Shown here one piece after another: positions 59,322 to 64,000 of a DNA stretch of 64,000 nt. Positions within the stretch are counted from its first letter, which is position 1. Every line of letters begins with the position of its first letter. The stretch is from Streptosporangiaceae bacterium (GTDB lineage Bacteria > Actinomycetota > Actinomycetes > Streptosporangiales > Streptosporangiaceae), in NCBI GenBank assembly GCA_025964695.1, contig JAOPYK010000098.1, forward strand, positions 62,001 to 126,000. The letters run 5' to 3'. The position numbers were made by a program, and so were the translations under genes. The notes under the pieces are model-generated. The model ran no database searches. It had not been told where the DNA came from and saw only the letters and a program-made list of their open reading frames with translations.

Positions 59322-60346
59322 GTCTCCACCCGCCGGGTGGCCCGAAGCACACCGATGAAGAACGGGGCTCCGACGAACGCCGTCACGACGCCCAGCGGCA
59401 GTTCCGCGGGCGCGAGCGCCGTCCGGGCCACCACGTCGGCCAGCACCAGGAACACCGCCCCGCCCAGCAGCGACAACGGCAGGACCACCCGGTAGGAACC
59501 ACCCGCCAGCCGCCGTACGACATGCGGGACGATGACGCCGACGAAGCCGATCAGCCCGCTGACGGCCACCGCGGACGCGGTGGCGAGCGAGGCCGCGGCG
59601 AGCACGATGAGACGCACCCGGGTGGCGGTCAGGCCCAGTGCGGCGGCCTCGTCGTCACCGACGCTGAGCACGTCGAGCAGCCGTCCATGCGACAGCAGCA
59701 CGACGGTCGACACCAGTGAGTACGGGGCGATCATCGTGAGCGTGTGCCAGTCCGCGGCGGCCAGCCCGCCGAGGATCCACGCGTAGATCCGCTGCAGCTC
59801 CTCCACCTTCGACTGCTGCACGAAGGTCTGCACCGCGGTCAGGAAGGACGCCACCGCGACCCCGGCGAGCACCAGCGTCGCCGAGCCGCCGGCCCGGCCG
59901 CTGGTGTGTCCGAGCGCGTACGCCATCGCCACCCCGGTGAGGGCGCCCGAGAACGCCGCGAGGGGCACCGCCACCGTGGGATCCACCGGCGCGTACACGA
60001 TCACCAGGGTGGCGCCGAGCCCGGCTCCGGCTCCCGCGCCGAGCAGGTACGGGTCGGCCAGCGGATTGCGGAACACGCCCTGGTAGCCGGCCCCGGCCAG
60101 GGCCAGCAGGCCGCCCACCAGCGCACCCAGCAGGACCCGGGGCAGCCGCAACTCGAACAGCACGTTCTGCTCGACCGGGCTGAGCCCCGAGTCGAGGCGG
60201 ACGAACGGCAGCCGGTCCAGCAGCGCGCGTACGACTCCGCCGGGGGCGAGATCGGCCGCTCCGGACAGCAGCCCGATCAGCAATGCCGCCGCCAGTACCG
60301 CGAGCGCCACGGCGAGCACGCCGGGCCGCAGCCGGGTCTTGGTCAC
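59318..60346 (-). CDS. btuC: Vitamin B12 ABC transporter permease
   Basis: 342 residues of the FecCD/BtuC family with about nine to ten membrane helices. The family landmarks RLPRVLLGALVGGLLALAGA, GYQGVFRNPLADPYLLG and LIGFVGVIVPHVVRRLAGG are intact. GTG at 60346 overlaps the btuF stop (GTGA). It dimerises with itself and with BtuD, and receives ligand from BtuF. Confidence 0.94.
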   Translation of the reverse strand: MTKTRLRPGVLAVALAVLAAALLIGLLSGAADLAPGGVVRALLDRLPFVRLDSGLSPVEQNVLFELRLPRVLLGALVGGLLALAGAGYQGVFRNPLADPYLLGAGAGAGLGATLVIVYAPVDPTVAVPLAAFSGALTGVAMAYALGHTSGRAGGSATLVLAGVAVASFLTAVQTFVQQSKVEELQRIYAWILGGLAAADWHTLTMIAPYSLVSTVVLLSHGRLLDVLSVGDDEAAALGLTATRVRLIVLAAASLATASAVAVSGLIGFVGVIVPHVVRRLAGGSYRVVLPLSLLGGAVFLVLADVVARTALAPAELPLGVVTAFVGAPFFIGVLRATRRVET

Positions 60347-61296
60347 GAGGTCTTCTGGACCGCGGCGCCGATCGCCTTGACGAGGTCGACCAGGCGCGGT
60401 CCCCACCGGGAGGCGATGTCGTCGTTCAAGGAGACGACCCGGCCGTGCTTCACCGCGGACAGGTCCTTCCAGCCGGGGCGCCCGGCCACGGTCTGCGGGG
60501 ACTGCCCGCAGCACACGGTGTCGGCCAGGAAGATCAGCGCGGGGTCGGAGGTGATGAGCGCCTCCTGTGACAGCTTGGGATAGCCGGTGCCCGTCTTGTC
60601 GGCTGCGTCGGCGACGTTACGGAGCCCGAAGAGCGCGTAGACCTGGCCGACGAAGGTCTTCGACGTCACCGTGAACAGGTCGTTCGTCAGCTCGTGATAG
60701 TAGGTGAGACCTCCGGTGGCGGGCGCGGCCTTCCGGGTGGCGCGCACCGTGGCGTCGATTTGCCGGCGCATGTCGGCGGTGAGCTTCGCGGCCTCGGCTG
60801 TGTGACCGGTCGCGGTGCCGAGATCGGTGATCTGGTCGTAGGTGTCGTCGAGCTTCACGGCCGAAGGTTCGAGCAGTACCGGGATCTTCACCTTCTGCAG
60901 GGCGGCCACGATGCCGTCGGTGTCGTTGGAGAGCACGACCAGGTCGGGCCGGTAGCCGATGACCGCTTCGGCGTTCGGCTTGAACCCCGACAGTTTGGTG
61001 CGGGGCGCGTTGGCGGGATAGCCGGACTGGTCGTCGACGGCGACGACCTGCGAGCCCGCGCCGACGGCGAACAGCATCTCGGTCGCGGTCGGGGACAGCG
61101 CGACTATCCGCGTGGGCTTCGCTGGGACGATGACCGGCCCGTTGCCCGCCTGGACGGTCACCGGCGCATTCGCGGGGGTGCCGTACGGGGTGGCGGGTCG
61201 CGGGGTTGCGGCTGAGGTGTCGCCGGCCCGGCCGCAGCCGGTCAGCATCAGGGCGCCCAGCACCATGGCCGCGTAGAGGGGGCGTGCGGGTCTCAA
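60343..61296 (-). CDS. btuF: Corrinoid-binding lipoprotein, TTG start
   Basis: 317 residues of the cobalamin or siderophore periplasmic-binding-protein fold, with IVALSPTATEMLFAVGAG, VVAVDDQSGYPANA and a C-terminal DPALIFLADTVCCG. The signal peptide RPARPLYAAMVLGALMLTGC has a lipobox L-T-G-C, so the protein is membrane-anchored. The start is TTG at 61296: GGGAGG lies 6 bases upstream and the signal peptide begins right after; no better ATG or GTG precedes. The gene is downstream of a cobalamin riboswitch and is first in the btuFCD-cbiZ operon. Confidence 0.92.
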   Translation of the reverse strand: MRPARPLYAAMVLGALMLTGCGRAGDTSAATPRPATPYGTPANAPVTVQAGNGPVIVPAKPTRIVALSPTATEMLFAVGAGSQVVAVDDQSGYPANAPRTKLSGFKPNAEAVIGYRPDLVVLSNDTDGIVAALQKVKIPVLLEPSAVKLDDTYDQITDLGTATGHTAEAAKLTADMRRQIDATVRATRKAAPATGGLTYYHELTNDLFTVTSKTFVGQVYALFGLRNVADAADKTGTGYPKLSQEALITSDPALIFLADTVCCGQSPQTVAGRPGWKDLSAVKHGRVVSLNDDIASRWGPRLVDLVKAIGAAVQKTS

Positions 61297-61377
61297 GGAG
61301 AGCCTCCCGATCGATGGCACGGTCGCTGGGAAGCGGAGACCCGGGTGATCGGATCGCCCTTCCCACGAGGGTCGATG

Positions 61378-61491
61378 TCGTCTGCGCGCGAGAAGGCGAC
61401 CTGGCTCATCCCCGCGGCTTGCATCCACGGGGCGTGACAGTTGCGGGACAGCGCCGGACTCCAACCGGACTTCGCTTGATCGCGCGCGACC
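61378..61491 (-). ncRNA. Cobalamin (AdoCbl) riboswitch controlling btuFCD-cbiZ
   Basis: On the minus strand, reading downstream: outer helix GTCGCGCGCG (61490-61481), GGTTGGAGTCC, GTCCCGCAACTGT (conserved core), then the B12-box-like GAGCCAGGTCGCC (61407-61395) and the closing helix CGCGCGCAGAC (to 61380). These core elements in this order are the class I/II cobalamin aptamer. It lies 80 bases before the btuF TTG. A TGGGAAG/CTTCCCA stem follows and may hide the ribosome binding site or end transcription. When cobalamin is high the operon should be off. Confidence 0.9.
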
Positions 61492-61658
61492 TGCACGTTA
61501 TCAGGCCATTTGCCCGCAGCACGCCGCCGACTTGCGCCGACGATCCGGCCTGGTGATGTGATACTCAGTCGTTTTCGGAACACCCGCTCGCGTCCTCGTC
61601 GTTGTCATCACGTCGGGACCTTCCGTGACCACCACCCCAGAATCGAGGAGGAAGCCGA

Positions 61659-62138
61659 GTGAAGATCCCCAAGCGCGTCAACAACGCCTTGGACTGGGCA
61701 GAGGACAACATCCGCGTGATCACGGTCATCATGGCCCTGGTGGTCGTGTCCGTGGCGGCGTTGTGGATGCCGGCACTCGCCGCCTTCGTTCTCGGTGTAC
61801 TGGTCGGCGGAATGACCGTCCGCTGGCGGATGGCCCGGCGGCTCAACCGGCTGCGCGCCGAGGCCGACGACCTGCTCCGCGAGAACGGCGCGCTGCGCCA
61901 TGAGAAGACGGTGCTCTCCCAGGGAGTGATCGCCAGGAGCGGTCAGCTCACCCAGAAGCTTCCGATCATTCGTTCGGTCGACCAGCCGCCCCGCGCCCCG
62001 GAGGTCGAGGCTCCGGAACCGGATCCCGCAGACGCCCCGCGTACCGAGAGGCTCCCGATCATCCCCTGGGACGATGAGGACTCCGAGTACGAGGGTGGGG
62101 ACACCCCTCTGATGGGCGTGATCAGGCCTCGCCGCTGA
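61659..62138 (+). CDS. Small membrane protein with coiled coil
   Basis: 159 residues. Basic N-terminus (MKIPKRVNNALDWAEDN), two membrane helices in about residues 18-54 (VITVIMALVVVSVAALWMPA, then ALAAFVLGVLVGGMTV), a cytoplasmic coiled coil (RLNRLRAEADDLLRENGALR) and an acidic Pro-rich tail ending LMGVIRPRR. It resembles LapA/DUF1049-type proteins in shape; this is not a sequence match. GTG with GGAGGAAG 5 bases upstream. It is divergent from btuF, with the riboswitch between them. Function unknown. Confidence 0.65.
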   Translation: MKIPKRVNNALDWAEDNIRVITVIMALVVVSVAALWMPALAAFVLGVLVGGMTVRWRMARRLNRLRAEADDLLRENGALRHEKTVLSQGVIARSGQLTQKLPIIRSVDQPPRAPEVEAPEPDPADAPRTERLPIIPWDDEDSEYEGGDTPLMGVIRPRR

Positions 62139-62189
62139 GGAGGCTCGGGCTCCTACGGCTGAGTCGGCGCACGGCCTCCACCATCGGAA

Positions 62190-62219
62190 GGGTAACGGAA
62201 AGTATTCTTTCCGTTACCC
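62190..62219. promoter_or_regulatory. Perfect 13-bp inverted repeat, operator or terminator
   Basis: GGGTAACGGAAAG, loop TATT, CTTTCCGTTACCC, exact. It lies 51 bases after one gene and 22 bases before the next, both on the plus strand. A following T run is absent; its position before the start suits an operator as well as a terminator. Confidence 0.6.
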
Positions 62220-62241
62220 GATTGCTCTAGGGTGCGTAGGC

Positions 62242-62838
62242 GTGAGCCCGTCTGATTTCGGCCTCCCGCCGTCGAGCCACCTGGTCAGCTCGCCCACTCC
62301 GCCGCGGCCGGCCGGCCGGGCGGCCCGGACGAGTCCCGCGGTACGGACGGCCCTCGGCGGGTGCGCCGCGCTGGCCATGGGGATCCTGCTCGTCTGGGAG
62401 CTGGTCGCGTCGATCTCGTCCACCGTCGCCGTCCGGCCCTCCGCCCTCGGCACCGGCCAGGCGGCGTTACCGTCCGCGGCCGCCGGAAAGGGGCTGCCGG
62501 TCGGGACCGGCGAGACCACGCGGCCTCGCGGCCGCCCCGCGGCCCAGGTTCGCCGGCCGGAGCGACCGCGGGCAGCGGTCACCGACCCTGCCCCCGGCCA
62601 TGCCCCCGACCCTGCCACCGGCCATGCCTCCGACCCTCCAACCGACCCTGGCACCGGCCATGCACCGCCCGTCCACCCAGGTCATCCGGTCCATCATCAT
62701 CCGCGACCCCGGCATCGGCCGGCGACCACGCACGCGACCCCCGGATGGGTGCGGGCCGAATGTCTACGCCGGTTCGGCCATGATGCGGCCCGCCGGATGG
62801 CCTGCGAGGCCGCCCTGACCCAGCTGTTCGGCCACTGA
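62242..62838 (+). CDS. Membrane protein with Pro/His-rich tail
   Basis: 198 residues. A Pro-rich head, one membrane helix (ALGGCAALAMGILLVWELV), then a long low-complexity region that includes repeats of APD-P-GHA type (PGHAPDPATGHASDPPTDPG) and a His run (VHHHP), and a short C-terminal globular part with two Cys (RAECLRRFGHDAARRMACEAA). The repeats are encoded by 14-15 base tandem units. A metal-binding role for the His stretch is possible. Function unknown. Confidence 0.5.
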   Translation: MSPSDFGLPPSSHLVSSPTPPRPAGRAARTSPAVRTALGGCAALAMGILLVWELVASISSTVAVRPSALGTGQAALPSAAAGKGLPVGTGETTRPRGRPAAQVRRPERPRAAVTDPAPGHAPDPATGHASDPPTDPGTGHAPPVHPGHPVHHHPRPRHRPATTHATPGWVRAECLRRFGHDAARRMACEAALTQLFGH

Positions 62839-62840
62839 TG

Positions 62841-62983
62841 GATCACACCTGCTCGGTGGCGAGTGCCTGATCGCCCGTGCTCGATCACACTTGCTCGATC
62901 ACACCTGCTCGATCACGCCTGCTCGGTCACCCGTGCTCGGTCACCCGTGCTCGATTACAAGCCGGTCCTGATCACATCTGGTT
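62841..62983. repeat. 14-bp tandem array spanning a convergent gene border
   Basis: Ten units, mostly exactly 14 bases: GATCACACCTGCTC, GATCGCCCGTGCTC, GATCACACTTGCTC, GATCACACCTGCTC, GATCACGCCTGCTC, GGTCACCCGTGCTC twice, and so on. It starts 2 bases after the stop of the plus-strand gene and ends inside the hisN coding sequence: the last unit GATCACATCTGGTT (62970) encodes the Gln-Met-stop on the minus strand. Confidence 0.85.
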
Positions 62984-63793
62984 GATCAGGGCCAGAGCCT
63001 GGGCGTGGAGTTCCGGTGTGGCCGCCGCGACGACGAAACCACCCTCGAGAGGTGCGTGGCCGTCCCGGTCGGTGACCACTCCTCCGGCGGCCTCGATGAT
63101 GGGGATCAGCGGGATGATGTCGTACGGCTGCAGACCCCCCTCGACGACCAGGTCGATCTGGCCGAGCGCCAGCAGGCAGTAGGCGTAGCAGTCCCCGCCG
63201 TACCTTTGCAGCCGCACCGCGCCGGCCACCCGGTCGAAGGCCGTCCGCTCTCCCGGGGTGGTGAACATGTTCGGGTGGGTGCAGTACAAGACCGCCTCGG
63301 CCAGCTCGGTCGTACGCGCGGCCCGCAGCGGGCGCTGCCCCGAACGGCCGGTGAACCGGCCCACCCCGCCCGCCGCCATGAAGGTCTCGCCCAGGTAGGG
63401 CTGGTGCATCCAACCGGCCACCGGCCGCCCGTCCATGACCAGCCCGAGCAGGATTCCCCAGGTGGGCACGCCGGTGACGAAGGCCTTGGTGCCGTCGATG
63501 GGATCGATGACCCAGCACCGGCCGGCTTCCGGCGGGCCGGTGACGCCTTGTTCCTCACCGATGATCCGGTCGCCGGGGAAACGGCCGCCCAGTTCCGCGC
63601 GGAGAAACTCCTCTACGGCCCGGTCTGCCTCGGTGACCGGGTCGAATCCCGCGGCGCCGCCCTTGTCCGCCATGCCCAGTTCGGCCGGGTCCGCGCGGAA
63701 CCAGCGCAGCGCCAGCGTTCCGGCCCGCGGGATCAGTGCGTCGACAAGGTCGACGAGGTCGCTGAGATCGGTCATGGATGCTTTCAGAGGCAT
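62972..63793 (-). CDS. hisN: HisN-type histidinol phosphatase / inositol monophosphatase
   Basis: 273 residues of the FIG/inositol-phosphatase fold. The metal motif is GEEQGVTG, then WVIDPIDGTKAFVTGVPTWG (DPxDGT), and the C-terminal GGLQPYDIIPLIPIIEAAGG with the last metal Asp. In actinobacteria this branch (HisN) removes phosphate from histidinol-phosphate in histidine synthesis; a plain inositol phosphatase is the alternative. The start could be 63793 or 63775 (MTDLSDL); AGGATG precedes the first at 7 bases. Its final residues (LINQM) overlap the 14-bp repeat array. Confidence 0.88.
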   Translation of the reverse strand: MPLKASMTDLSDLVDLVDALIPRAGTLALRWFRADPAELGMADKGGAAGFDPVTEADRAVEEFLRAELGGRFPGDRIIGEEQGVTGPPEAGRCWVIDPIDGTKAFVTGVPTWGILLGLVMDGRPVAGWMHQPYLGETFMAAGGVGRFTGRSGQRPLRAARTTELAEAVLYCTHPNMFTTPGERTAFDRVAGAVRLQRYGGDCYAYCLLALGQIDLVVEGGLQPYDIIPLIPIIEAAGGVVTDRDGHAPLEGGFVVAAATPELHAQALALINQM

Positions 63794-63852
63794 GACAGCA
63801 TCCTGCCGTACCGTCACCCGGCGCCCCGCGCCCGGCGGCTCGTCCGGGCCGG

Positions 63853-64000
63853 TCAGGGCTCGAGGTCGTCCCCGGCGGGGGAGCCCAGCTTGACGGTGCG
63901 GACCTCACGTTTGCCGCCGTCGGTCACCACGGTGACCTGTCCCTTGTCCGCCTGGCCGAGTAGGCGGAGAGGGGGATGACCACGGCACCGCTGACCGAAT
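63853..64000 (-). CDS. C-terminal fragment, possibly a secretion/efflux adaptor, with a frame shift
   Basis: The frame ends in TGA at 63855-63853 and reads GQVTVVTDGGKREVRTVKLG SPAGDDLEP, the style of the last beta strands of periplasmic adaptor (HlyD-like) proteins. Upstream, the natural-looking SVSGAVVIPLSAYSA is in a different frame, so the two parts are not continuous. One inserted or lost base near 63955-63962 would join them. It may be a pseudogene, or a sequence error. The call is weak. Confidence 0.4.
   Translation of the reverse strand, partial: FGQRCRGHPPLRLLGQADKGQVTVVTDGGKREVRTVKLGSPAGDDLEP

Noticed and set aside
55648-62983. Arrays as CRISPR
   Set aside because: Units are contiguous without spacers, 10-18 bp long and degenerate.
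1-64000. Prophage, integrase, insertion sequence or tRNA/att site
   Set aside because: No integrase, transposase, terminal inverted repeats or tRNA-like cloverleaf found on reading both strands; only the DUF222 remnant is mobile-like.

Overview
The window is uniformly GC-rich, with frequent GTG starts, 1-4 base gene overlaps, an Mce operon and a mycothiol-type enzyme. This points to an actinomycete. A Streptosporangiales relative is my best guess, from gene content only. No tRNA, rRNA, insertion sequence, prophage or CRISPR array was seen.

Layout. 1-4.5 kb: a leftward one-carbon operon gcvT-gcvH-glyA, then sdaA, bounded by perfect-stem hairpins. 4.9-9.6 kb: an amine-utilisation set (SDR, aldehyde dehydrogenase, glutamine-synthetase-like ligase) with a divergent FadR-type regulator. 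9.7-17.5 kb: site-2 protease, cysteine-synthase-like enzyme, ATP-dependent DNA ligase, phosphopantetheinyl transferase and membrane or secreted proteins of unknown role. 17.6-23.5 kb: an oxidation cluster (diiron ferritin-like protein, Baeyer-Villiger-type monooxygenase, SDR) with three TetR regulators and three clear operator-like dyads. 23.6-24.4 kb: a membrane-anchored lysozyme-like protein. 24.8-34.0 kb: a complete rightward Mce transporter operon (two YrbE permeases, six Mce proteins, one Mce-associated protein) closed by a 17-bp stem; no ATPase gene is nearby. 34.1-41.4 kb: TauD-type dioxygenase, PLP sulfur-amino-acid enzyme, DUF5925 ATPase, acyltransferase, FAD oxidoreductase and TenA/HDO-like oxidase. 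41.5-50.7 kb: ung, a mycothiol-dependent-type enzyme, wax-ester synthase, otsA, and a GMC oxidoreductase with an alpha/beta hydrolase carrying a Cys nucleophile. 50.9-57.7 kb: large LuxR-type ATPase regulator, a DUF222 remnant, a Nudix-like protein, EamA transporter and peptide deformylase. 57.7-61.5 kb: a cobamide uptake and salvage operon, btuF-btuC-btuD-cbiZ, under a cobalamin riboswitch. 61.6-64 kb: two small membrane proteins, a HisN-type phosphatase and a truncated gene at the edge.

The most unusual structure is at gene borders. About half end in strong hairpins. The other half end in short degenerate tandem arrays (10-18 bp units). Each array has its own unit, and in at least five cases the unit overlaps the stop codon and last codons of the adjacent gene, as if the array grew from the gene end. 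In two cases an array fills the whole intergenic space, from a stop codon to the next gene's start or stop codon.
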